NCBI GenBank assembly: GCA_900128395.1
Contig: LT649677.1
Span: forward strand, 1 to 16,430
Length of the DNA stretch: 16,430 bases
Reading direction: 5' to 3'
From: Stramenopiles sp. TOSAG23-2
Lineage: Eukaryota > Sar
Shown here: positions 1 through 7,912 of the stretch, one piece after another
How the letters are laid out: the number at the start of each line of letters is the position of its first letter
Position numbering within the stretch: position 1 is the stretch's first letter
Position numbers and translations under genes: made by a program
Notes under the pieces: generated by a model
The model's database searches: none
What the model saw: the letters and a program-made list of their open reading frames with translations, nothing else
Told to the model about the DNA's origin: nothing

Positions 1-54
1 ATCCTCATCATTACGTTTACTACCATATTTATTATTATCATTATTATTATCATC
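1..54 (-). repeat. 54-bp perfect inverted copy of the internal coding repeat
   Basis: The reverse complement of bases 1-54 matches 1016-1069 and, equally, 1127-1180 without a mismatch. The match ends at base 54/55. Read on the + strand, the open frame here encodes a Leu/Ser-rich peptide that is just the antisense of the repeat. Either a real inversion breakpoint or a chimeric assembly edge explains it. Confidence 0.9.
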
Positions 55-142
55 AAGACGTGAAGAAGTTGTATCTACTATTGATAATAATACATCATCA
101 AAACCTAAAAAATTATGGGGACGACCATCAAAATTAATGCGA

Positions 143-197
<55 letters not shown>

Positions 198-1697
198 GCA
201 ACAATAGTAGCAGTGAAGAAGATGAAGATAATAATCAAAATAATGTAAATGCATTAAGTAATGATATACGTAATTGGGCAGTTTCGAACAATAGTAATAA
301 TAAAAAGAAGAAGAAGAAAATGAATCATAAATTAGAATTATCATCCTCTTCTTCTGATGAGGAGGATGGTCATGATAATGTTTCATTTTTAAAAAAAAGT
401 ACAATGAAAAAACAAAGTAAATCACCATTTAAAAAAATTAAGAATAATAATAGTAATATTGAAACAATACATTCATTAGATCCAGATGATAATAGTGATG
501 AAGATAATTATAATCGCAAGAAAAAGAGTAAAAAAAATAAGAAGAAAAGTAAACAATACGATACACGTATATCAAATAGTGGTAATGGTATTACAACAAC
601 AAAAGCATTTCTCGGTTTTGATGAATTAAGTGATGATTCAGATTTGGAAGAACAAGAAAAACCACCATCACGTCCATTACGTCCAGATAAAATAAAGAAT
701 AATAATCTTCAAAAATCCATTGAAAATGCTATTGTTAGTAATTTGGATAATGATTTCTTATCTAGTAGTGAAGATGAAATGGATGATGATAATAATAATA
801 ATGGTGATAATTTATCTGAATCTACTAATCGTTTATTAAATTCATTAATACGTAAACAAAAAAGCCAATCATCATCTGAGGATGAGGATGATAAAGACAA
901 CATCATAAATGAACAGAAAGTTGCAGATAATAAAAGAGATAGAAATAAAAAACGCAAAGATACTAGTAATAAAAAGAAGAATAAATCTAAAGCAAAACAG
1001 CGACGTGATGAGGATGATGATAATAATAATGATAATAATAAATATGGTAGTAAACGTAATGATGAGGATGATACAAAAGAAGATAATAATACAAAAACAC
1101 CAAAAAAATCAAAGAAAAGTAGTGATGATGATAATAATAATGATAATAATAAATATGGTAGTAAACGTAATGATGAGGATGATACAAAAGAAGATAATAA
1201 TACAAAAACACCAAAAAAATCAAAGAAAAGTAGTGATAATAGAAAAAGTACAAGTAAGAAAAGTAAACGTAAACCACGTCCACCACCAGGATTATTAGAT
1301 GATGATTTTGCACAAAAAGTAAATGATAATAATGATGATGGCGATGTTGATAATAAACGAAAAAGTACAAAGAAAAAAAGGAAAGAAAAGTAAACGAAAA
1401 GGTAAACCAAAACCACCAAAAATGCCAAAACCACCACCAGAAATCGATGAAGGTAAAAAGATGGACAATGGTGATGATGATAATAAACGTTCTAGAAAAA
1501 ATACGACGAAAAAGAAAAAAAGTAAACAACGTAATAAAGAAGTAGTGAACGATTTATTACGTAGTGATGATGATGATATTGATAATCGTTCTAATAAAAT
1601 GAAAACACATCAAAATAATAAAGCTGGTGTAGAGGTAGATGATAATTTTGCTGATGAGACATGGGATGAAAGTAGTATGGAAGTTAGTAAAGAGTAA
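2..1697 (+). CDS. Low-complexity Lys/Asp/Asn/Ser-rich protein, 5' partial, with an internal +1 frame change
   Basis: Family not recognised. The frame is open from base 2, so the start is outside the window, although bases 1-54 are an inverted copy of an internal repeat and may not be true coding sequence. The first plausible unique residues follow base 55 (KLWGRPSKLM), then an Asn run of 18 codons (143-196). The body alternates acidic Ser/Asp/Glu blocks (for example LSDDSDLEE) with Lys-rich blocks (KKSKK, KRKGKPKPP). This composition suits an intrinsically disordered nuclear protein, but that is inference. A perfect 37-residue tandem repeat lies at 1013-1237. The first frame stops at 1391-1393. 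The same Lys/Pro-rich, then acidic, style continues one frame over to a TAA at 1695-1697, ending in MEVSKE. Dropping one A from the seven-A run at 1373-1379 joins the two parts. This could be an indel, slippage, a frameshift or a decaying gene. Confidence 0.6.
143..196 (+). repeat. (AAT)18 microsatellite encoding poly-Asn
   Basis: Eighteen perfect AAT codons in frame encode an Asn homopolymer. The codon purity suggests an expanding trinucleotide tract rather than selection on mixed Asn codons, so length polymorphism is likely. Confidence 0.9.
1013..1237 (+). repeat. 111-bp perfect tandem repeat (2 copies) in coding sequence
   Basis: Copies at 1013-1123 and 1124-1234, plus three further bases, are identical by eye. 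The unit is exactly 37 codons, so the frame is kept. It encodes an Asp/Asn stretch, KYGSKRNDEDD, an acidic/Asn linker and TPKKSKKSS. The lack of even synonymous differences points to a very recent duplication or homogenisation. Confidence 0.92.
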
Positions 1698-2408
1698 ACA
1701 TAATTAGAGAGTGTAAAGTGTTTGAGAGAGAGAGAGAGAAATGATGTGGAATAGGAGGTTGAGAGGATTGTTGACGAGGCGGAGAAAGAAGAGTAGAGAG
1801 TAGAATCTGGTGTGATTTGGTGAAAATGGGTGCTAATGTGCCGGGGTAAAAAAAGAGTTTTAAAAACTTCTCCAATTTTTTCTATCATGTATAAAAACGT
1901 GTTTCGAATTTTTACAAAACTCGGTATTTTTTTTAACAAATTTTACGTTACACGCATTTTACGCATTCGTAGTTTTTTTTAAAACGAGATCTGAATCTAT
2001 TCAATCCTTGCGTCATTTAATCATTTACAACATGCGTAATGCGTGTAGTGTGTAAAATGGGCGAAGTTTTATTACACCTTGAGACCCGAATTTTTCCAGA
2101 GAAAGAAGGAGAGAGGAGAGAAAGAGCGTATATATATAGTTTGTATTTACGTTCTTATATTTTTCTTATCTCTCTAAAATTATTTTAAAATAAAAGCTCT
2201 ATGCACTATGCATAAGATTTTATTTTTTCAACACACATATAAAATGTGATATTGATTATATTTTGCGTTACATAGTAGTTGTATCACAGGTTTGTGAAGA
2301 AAAATCCCATGTGTAATTTTTATCTATCTATATATTCGGAATATATCTATGAAATATAGTGGGTATAAATATGTGTGTGATTTGGTATTTGGTATAGAAA
2401 TGCACACA

Positions 2409-2480
2409 CGAATCACGAGATCACGAGTCACGTCGTCACGAATCACGAGATCACGAGAGGGGCCGAAAGAGGCCCCCGGT
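2409..2480. repeat. GC-rich island: two 19-bp direct repeats plus GC hairpin
   Basis: The string CGAATCACGAGATCACGAG occurs at 2409-2427 and again at 2439-2457, a 30-bp period. It is followed by GGGGCC (2459-2464), a six-base loop and GGCCCC (2471-2476), a perfect all-GC stem. This stands out from the surrounding AT-rich DNA. It could be a transposon remnant or a structured RNA; no known family is recognised. Confidence 0.6.
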
Positions 2481-2614
2481 CGGAGGAAATGAAAAACCTT
2501 ATTATACCTCGCTACCAAAACGAGGAGCTTAAAATCACGTTTGATCAGTCAAAAAAAGGAGGAGGTTCATGATCCATATTTCAGTACTATTCCTATGCTA
2601 TATCCGATTTTTAA

Positions 2615-2653
2615 TGCTATCTACCTGCTAGACAAAATAGCAGGTAAATAGCA
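2615..2653. repeat. Hairpin, 16-bp stem with one mismatch and 7-nt loop
   Basis: The arm TGCTATCTACCTGCTA (2615-2630) pairs with TAGCAGGTAAATAGCA (2638-2653) at 15 of 16 positions around a loop GACAAAA. It is not followed by a T-run and lies in non-coding DNA, so its role is unknown. Confidence 0.7.
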
Positions 2654-2938
2654 CTGAAAACCAGAATGGATTAAACACATAAAAACATATATGATCAAAC
2701 ATCAAACATAAACGTGTACACATTCGTAGATTTTATAGATAGACGAGAGATAGTAAAAGTACAGACAAAATAACAAATTAAGTCGATTAGTATTATCATT
2801 AATCAACGTAATAAAAACAATTTAATAACAAAAAATACTTTTCGTTTGTTTAATAAAACGAAACGATAATTCTATATATCTCATTAAATTAAAGAAATTA
2901 AACTGCATTTATATCCATTTGATTTACAAATTGATAAA

Positions 2939-3457
2939 ATGAAAGTAAGTTTATGTATAAAAATGAACGTAATCAATATGGTTATGTTATTGTTAATCTC
3001 GCAATATATGATGATATTAGTTGTTAATGGCAAACGAGGCAAAGATGTTACTTGTAAAGCTGGTGAAGGTATTGTACCAATGTTTACATCTGGTTCACAA
3101 TGTAGTGGTGTATCTAAAATAACAACAGCAGCAGAATGTAAATTAGCAGCTGAATATAACAGGAAGAATAATATTCATGGAAATGCAGGATATGACCCCC
3201 GCCGAACGAGTTGGTCGTGGGCTCCACCTGGATGTATTTATTATAGTGGTAGAGTATATTTATGGAATTACAACACAAAATCAACAGCAAAATGTAATAC
3301 TGGAGGATATAAATGCGTATGCAAACCAAAAACGTGTACCAAATGCCCAATCAATACATATAGTGAAGGTGGTATCAATCCAACATATGAAGTGACAAAT
3401 TCGATAATAGGAAGAAGAAGAAGAATGTTGCAGAAATCAAGAGCTCCACCTACCTAA
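2939..3457 (+). CDS. Small secreted cysteine-rich protein with a Pro-Pro-Gly-Cys domain
   Basis: A 172-residue protein. Residues 10-31 are strongly hydrophobic (MVMLLLISQYMMILVV) and followed by NGKRGK, a typical signal peptide. The mature part has nine cysteines at about 39, 55, 67, 99, 119, 126, 128, 133 and 136. The middle (CSGVSKITTAAEC, later WAPPGCIYYSG and a Trp/Asn stretch before the next Cys) resembles an extracellular domain seen repeatedly in algal and other protist proteins; I know the motif but not a firm family name. CTKCPINTYSEGG then looks like the start of a GCC2/GCC3 or TNFR-like Cys module, but it breaks off after two cysteines and ends in a basic tail GRRRRMLQKSRAPPT. That tail lies in a tandem duplication, so the C-terminus may be secondarily truncated. 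The second and third codons onward contain GTAAGT, which could act as a splice donor, so the first ATG is likely but not certain. Confidence 0.75.
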   Translation: MKVSLCIKMNVINMVMLLLISQYMMILVVNGKRGKDVTCKAGEGIVPMFTSGSQCSGVSKITTAAECKLAAEYNRKNNIHGNAGYDPRRTSWSWAPPGCIYYSGRVYLWNYNTKSTAKCNTGGYKCVCKPKTCTKCPINTYSEGGINPTYEVTNSIIGRRRRMLQKSRAPPT

Positions 3458-3604
3458 AACCTAAAAAGTATATTTTTACGAGATCGCGTAAAAATTAAAA
3501 AAAAGAAAGAAGAAGAAGAATGTTGCAGAAATCAAGAGCTCCACCTACCTAAAACCTAAAAAGTATATTTTTACGAGATCGCGTAAAAATTAAAAAAAAG
3601 AAAA
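3412..3604 (+). repeat. 95-bp tandem duplication spanning the stop codon of the secreted-protein gene
   Basis: Copies at about 3412-3506 and 3507-3601 are identical by eye. Each carries the last coding triplets (a GAA/AGA run, MLQKSRAPPT), the TAA, and a dyad TTTTTACG-6nt-CGTAAAAA (3473-3494 and 3568-3589). The second copy is therefore an orphan gene end placed in the 3' untranslated region. Confidence 0.9.
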
Positions 3605-3900
3605 AATTGTAAAATGTGTGTTTTTTTATAAAAATTTAAAGTACAATTTGAGTAAGATCCGGATGCTCGTTACCAAACCCTAACTGTAATTATCCATATC
3701 AGTGATTTAACAGAATAGTAGGGACACAGCAAGACCTCATCAAATCTATGTATCCGGGATGATTGTTTTTTACCGTTTCCAACTGTACTATGCAATATTC
3801 AAATAAATTATATAAATTCTTATAGGTAGTTGTTTACTCTTAAATTACTGTAAATAGTAGTCTTTTTATGTATAAATAATACAAAAAATCCCCTTTAACA
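3458..3900. other. Intergenic spacer holding the duplicated 3' end
   Basis: Contains the second 95-bp copy (to about 3601) and then AT-rich DNA with no open frame of useful length. I looked here for the missing N-terminal PP2C motifs of the next feature and saw none in any + frame. A pyrimidine-containing stretch ending CCCCTTTAACAG at 3900-3901 could be a splice acceptor. Confidence 0.5.
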
Positions 3901-4143
3901 GTGATCAAGAAAAAAAAGAGCGTAAAAATGATCGTTATCGCAAGTGATGGGTTATTCGATGTGATGTCAAATGAAGATGTTGTTAAATTTATATATGATA
4001 TGATGGGGGGAAATGATGATGATGGTGGTGATGGGACGGATAACAATGATATGTCAAAAATTGCTAGTGAATTGACGAAACGTGCTGAAGTATTAGGTAG
4101 TGTCGATAATATCAGCGTTGTTATCGTGTTGTTTGATCATTGA
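3901..4143 (+). pseudogene. C-terminal fragment of a PP2C-family Ser/Thr phosphatase (PPM)
   Basis: About 80 codons ending in TGA. IVIASDGLFDVMSNEDVVKF is the classic PP2C motif whose Asp binds the catalytic metal. GSVDNISVVIVLF is the final PP2C motif (G-S-x-D-N-I/M-x-V-x-V). Between them is an Asp/Gly-rich insertion (GGNDDDGGDGTDNND) and SKIASELTKRA. A full PP2C catalytic domain is about 250 residues; here the first two thirds, including the N-terminal metal-binding motifs, are missing and nothing upstream in the window supplies them. The frame begins after a TAA at 3877-3879, with a possible acceptor AG at 3900-3901. Either this is a relic of a duplicated gene, or a last exon behind a very long intron. 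The clear introns in this window are only 134 and 146 bp, so I favour a relic. The intact C-terminus and stop suggest it is not old. Confidence 0.6.
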
Positions 4144-4642
4144 TTGGGGAGAGTTGAAAATGCAAGAGAACGTTCAAAAACGTTTTGCAAGAAATGTTTG
4201 GAGAGAGAAGTGATTTGCAATATTTTTAAAACTTTTCATGTTAGTGTTAGTGTTGATCGTCACACTTTTGATCGCACTCTCATCACTCATCATATTTTTT
4301 TTTAGACTAAAAAATAAAAATTATATGGCCTTATAGGTGAAATCCGCTCTTGCCTCACTCCTCATCTGTACAAAACCTTACACCTTATACCTTATACACC
4401 TTACGCAGGACACAGGCAGCTTAGAATCCGTCTTGTTCGTTGAGATTTTTTTGGAAAATTGGTTAAACATGATTGTATGCTAAAAATATCATTTACATTA
4501 ACATATACATAGCATTCCAATGTAACGTCCCAGAGAGTAACGTGACGGATACATGATAGTTTTAAAAAAATATCTCCTTCAATCAAATTTAATACTCAAA
4601 ATCTCCGATTCCATCAACCTATCTGTTAGTAATATTAATATG

Positions 4643-4666
4643 ATAATACCATAGAAATGGTATTAT
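4643..4666. repeat. Perfect 10-bp hairpin with AGAA loop
   Basis: ATAATACCAT (4643-4652) and ATGGTATTAT (4657-4666) are exact reverse complements around AGAA. Intergenic, function unknown. Confidence 0.75.
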
Positions 4667-4756
4667 TTTATGATATATTTATTATACCATTTCTTCCATT
4701 CGTCTCTTCCGTTACTTTCACAACAACTATTAACATGCACATATCACTTGGTATAT

Positions 4757-4790
4757 ACCCATATATATATAAATATATATATATATGGGT
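4757..4790. repeat. (TA)n palindrome bounded by ACCC/GGGT
   Basis: A TA microsatellite flanked by ACCC on the left and GGGT on the right, giving a near-perfect cruciform-capable dyad. CA repeats follow at 4790-4800. Most likely a microsatellite. Confidence 0.7.
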
Positions 4791-4998
4791 ACACACACAT
4801 ACATAGATGGGGCAGCGAAGATAGTCAAAGAGAAAAAACAACAAAAGAATCAAGAATTATCAAAACAGGCAATTGAAGAATCATTAAAACACATATAATA
4901 TACAGATTATTTGTGAAACATTTCTATTAGTACAGTGTGTAATTTAATTTACTTTACGATATATTAATAATATTATTAACAAAAAAAAACAAAAAAAC

Positions 4999-7261
4999 AT
5001 GGCGGAACAAGTATTAGATATCATTGACAAAGGAAGTAATGTCATGGAAAACATTGGGACAACGGAAACGATTGTAGAAGTTGGTGGGCTTGGAATTGCG
5101 GGGACAACAGCTGTTGCAGGTACTGTACTTGATAAGAAAAAATCATCATTATCGTCCTCTACAAAAGTAATTCCAACAAATAAGAAAAAACCCCGAAGAC
5201 AAATATCACGTGTACGTTCATATACTAAAAAAAAAGTCAATTCATGTGGTAGAAAATTAAATAATTTTGCGCACAGATATCCAAGATTCATTTCATTCAT
5301 AGTTAACGCTAACATTATATTTAAATTAATATGTTATTGGTTAGATGTTACATCAGATGTTGCATTAACAATTAATTTATACCAGTCGACAAATGCGCTT
5401 GTTCAACGATTATATTATTCGATGGTTTTCTTTTTAGTCTTTCAATTTGGACTTGGTTGGTATGGATTAAATTTATATTTTAGAAATGATTTATATAAAG
5501 ATCCAGAAAAACGTTTAAATGTCGATGAAGAAGTATTTGTTGCAGACGATGATGGCGAAACTAGTGTGAAAGGAACTATATCAAGTGTTAACGATAATAA
5601 TACATATAATTGGAAAGATAAAAACGGCAAAGAATATACAAATGTTGCATTGAATAAAATTTATTACAGTCATAAATCATCGAAAGCACATACAAAAAAA
5701 AGAACTCAGAAAAATTCGTAACAATCGAATCAAACGTTCGATATTACTTCCAACATCATTGACATTTATACCATTTTTAGATATACACATGATGGTATAT
5801 CGTAGATTTGAACGATGTCATTCTGTGAAATTTTTATCATTTATGATTCAATATGAAGCATTACGTACAGTTGTTGAAGTTGTATTTGAATCGATACCAC
5901 AATCAATTATACAAGTAATATTATATTATAATTGCGGATCCAATGATAAAATATGTGGTTTTGATGCAAATGAAGCATTGGATTTATATTTTTTTAAATT
6001 AACAACAACGGAAACATTAACGTTATCAATGTCATTGTCTTTAATATCAGTATTACGAATGGTATTGGAAGTTTATATAACAACACATTCAATGGGTATA
6101 AGTGTTAGGCAATATTTCCAACACTTAATTGAATTAGGTGGTGGATTGAATTTAGATGCAATTCGTTTAAATAAAATCAATGCGGTAACATATTTCAATT
6201 TACCTGATGCAACTATTAATGAAATATGTAATGTGATGAAAAAAAATAAATCCGTAACATCATTTCAAACGGATTGGGTAAATTTAAGTGAAGAACAGAT
6301 TGAAAAGTGGACCAGTATAGGCCATGCTGCGGTATTGGCAAGTTATTATGAATTTTTAGGTGGGTCACCGTTGATTGTTGCATGTGAGAAAGATGATTTG
6401 AAAGTTGTGAAATTTATTGTTGAGAATCATGATGTGGAAAGTAGTGGTATGACAGTGAATGAAATGTTGAATCAAGAAGGGAAAGATAGTGGAGGTACTG
6501 TAATTCTTCCACTATTGGTAGTGAAATCAAACGATATTATTAAACAATATTTAATAAAGAAAGGTGCTGAATTGGAAATTGCAACGGCATTTGTTAAAGA
6601 GTTAAATGAGAAATATAGGAAAGAATTTCCACGCGGTACACCAATAGTATGTGCATGTGAAGAAGGACGTTTTGAGGATGTGAAATTATTGATTACAGGC
6701 TATAATGATGTGAATGGTAGTAATGGTAATAATAATAATATGACATTGAAAGAATACGTGAATCAAGTCGGTATAAGTAGTGATGGTTATAGTCGTACAC
6801 CTTTAATGGCAGCTGCAGAGAACGAGCATTTCCAAATAGTTAAATATTTAATTGAACAAGGTGAAGCTGATCCTAATATTGCAAGTAGTAATGGATATAA
6901 TGCATTACATTATGCAGCATATTATAACAAAAAGGATACGGAGTTGATTGAGTTCTTATTAACTAATATGCCTCTTAATTTCGACGTAGTTAAATATTTG
7001 ATTGAACAAGGTGAAGCTGATCCTAATATTGATAGTTATGGAGATAATGCATTACATTATGCAGCATATTATAACAAAAAGGATACGGAGTTGATTGAGT
7101 TCTTATTAACTAATATGCCTCTTACTAGCATTAATAAGAAGCAGTACCAGGGGGGATACACTCCCCTGGACATGGCATATCGTCATAATGATAGTCCACT
7201 TCGCCAAGAGATCATTGATCTTATACGTTCAAAAGGTGGAAAACGTAAAGAAGAATTATAA
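4999..7261 (+). CDS. XK-related (XKR-like) membrane protein with Tudor/SH3-like insert and ankyrin repeats; +1 frame change at an A-run
   Basis: Two abutting frames (4999-5721, and one open through 5702-7261) read as one 753-residue protein if one A is dropped from the eight-A run 5694-5701. N-terminus: Gly/Ala-rich VGGLGIAGTTAVAGTVLD (27-45), a basic stretch, then a hydrophobic segment with LDVTSDVALTINLY (about 96-128) and a second one at 138-161. Residues 176-222 (EEVFVADDDG, GTISSVNDNN, NVALNKIYY) look like a Tudor/SH3-like barrel in a cytosolic loop. After the junction come ILLPTSLTFIPFLDIHMM, VVEVVFESIPQSIIQVILYY (the E-S-x-P-Q signature of XKR proteins) and a further hydrophobic span (TLSMSLSLISVLRMVLEV). 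From about residue 454 there are ankyrin-type repeats (GGSPLIVACEKDDLKVVKF, TPLMAAAENEHFQIVKYLIE, NALHYAAYYNK, GYTPLDMAYR). XKR proteins include lipid scramblases; the activity here is unknown. No GTAAGT intron explains the frame change. The shift could be a sequencing indel, slippage or a mutation. Confidence 0.72.
6838..7131 (+). repeat. Near-identical tandem duplication of about 147 bp in the ankyrin region
   Basis: The segment from TAGTTAAATATTT through ATGCCTCTTA occurs at about 6838-6984 and again at about 6988-7131. The only clear differences are a few bases near the start and one short variable patch (18 versus 15 bases). The unit is about 49 codons, not the 33 of an ankyrin repeat, so the second copy starts in mid-repeat (LNFDVVKYLIEQG) and lacks the usual G-x-TPLH entry to that unit. 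Confidence 0.85.
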
Positions 7262-7912
7262 AAAAACATAAAAGATATAAAATATATAAAATATAAAACA
7301 ATAATATCATATATTCTATATTTTGCTATAACACAATTCACAATTTTTTTATGTGACACATTGCGTATCTCTATAAAACTAAAACCTTTTTTGCATTCAT
7401 TTCAAACTGGCAAAATAATAATAATTATTATATAATTTTAAAAAAAGACTAAAATGAAAAGACAACATTTATTAAATCTTGATACCAACATCAATAACAA
7501 ATTATCAGTGACTGTTTGCAATATTGTGATACATAATTAAGTGCATCTACGTGTATAGTTATGACTGCCACATCACATTGATCATCGAAGATTTTGATTG
7601 TATTAATAATATTATACAAGAAGAAATTATATATATATAATGCTAAATTATATATATGTTTTCTTTGTTTATAAAATTACTAAAAGATGCTTATTTATTT
7701 TTAATTAAATTATATAAAACACACACATAACAACTAACGTCAGTAATGCGTTAGGCGCACATCTAGACTACTTGCAAACCATGTCAAGTTATAAGAGTGT
7801 GAAGGATTTCAAGTATAAAATTAATATCATATTCGTAAAACATAAGAGAGATTATAAAAATATTTTCAAATTTTACACAATTTTTACACACAATTTCCAA
7901 CAATCTGTACTC
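7262..7912. other. Convergent 3'-3' intergenic region
   Basis: Lies between the ends of the + gene (7261) and the minus gene (7913). AT-rich, with TA-rich dyads near 7419-7437 and 7629-7660. No supported gene, RNA or mobile element seen. It probably holds the 3' untranslated regions of both neighbours. Confidence 0.5.

Larger units (their letters stand above)
1698..2938. other. Intergenic region with purine tract, inverted repeats and a GC-rich island
   Basis: No credible gene. Just after the upstream stop there is a purine-rich GA tract (about 1704-1800). An imperfect inverted repeat pairs 1941-1967 with 2031-2057 (ACGC/GCGT-rich arms). A GC-rich patch with short direct repeats and a hairpin lies at 2409-2480, and a long hairpin at 2615-2653. 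The last 200 bases are very AT-rich and are the likely promoter and leader of the gene at 2939. Confidence 0.6.
4144..4998. other. Intergenic region with hairpin, TA dyad and leader of the XK-related gene
   Basis: No supported gene. A perfect 10-bp stem with loop AGAA lies at 4643-4666. A TA-repeat dyad bounded by ACCC and GGGT lies at 4757-4790. The A-rich stretch just before 4999 (AACAAAAAAAC then ATG) is probably the 5' leader of the next gene; the gene starting at 16362 has a similar A-rich leader. Confidence 0.5.

Noticed and set aside
1370-1393. Euplotes-type programmed frameshift at AAA-stop
   Set aside because: The zero-frame codon before the stop is AAG in the first gene and TCG in the second, not AAA, and the better join is upstream in the A-run.
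1319-1400. Short intron explaining the frame change in the first gene
   Set aside because: Possible GTAAAT and GTAAAC donors exist, but there is no pyrimidine-bearing acceptor and the clear introns here are 134-146 bp with GTAAGT.
709-1529. Long minus-strand Leu/Phe/Ser- and Tyr/His-rich ORFs
   Set aside because: They are antisense readings of the Lys/Asp/Asn-rich coding repeats and have no protein-like features.
1610-1939. Minus-strand 109-codon Ser/Thr/Leu-rich ORF
   Set aside because: Half of it is antisense to the end of the first gene and the rest to a purine tract; no family pattern.
3674-3684. CCCTAA-like telomeric unit (AAACCCTAAC)
   Set aside because: A single unit only, inside intergenic DNA; no array.
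7147-7169. CCAGGGG…CCCCTGG hairpin in the ankyrin coding region
   Set aside because: Lies inside a well-conserved coding segment (GGYTPLDMAYR) and is explained by Gly and Pro codons.
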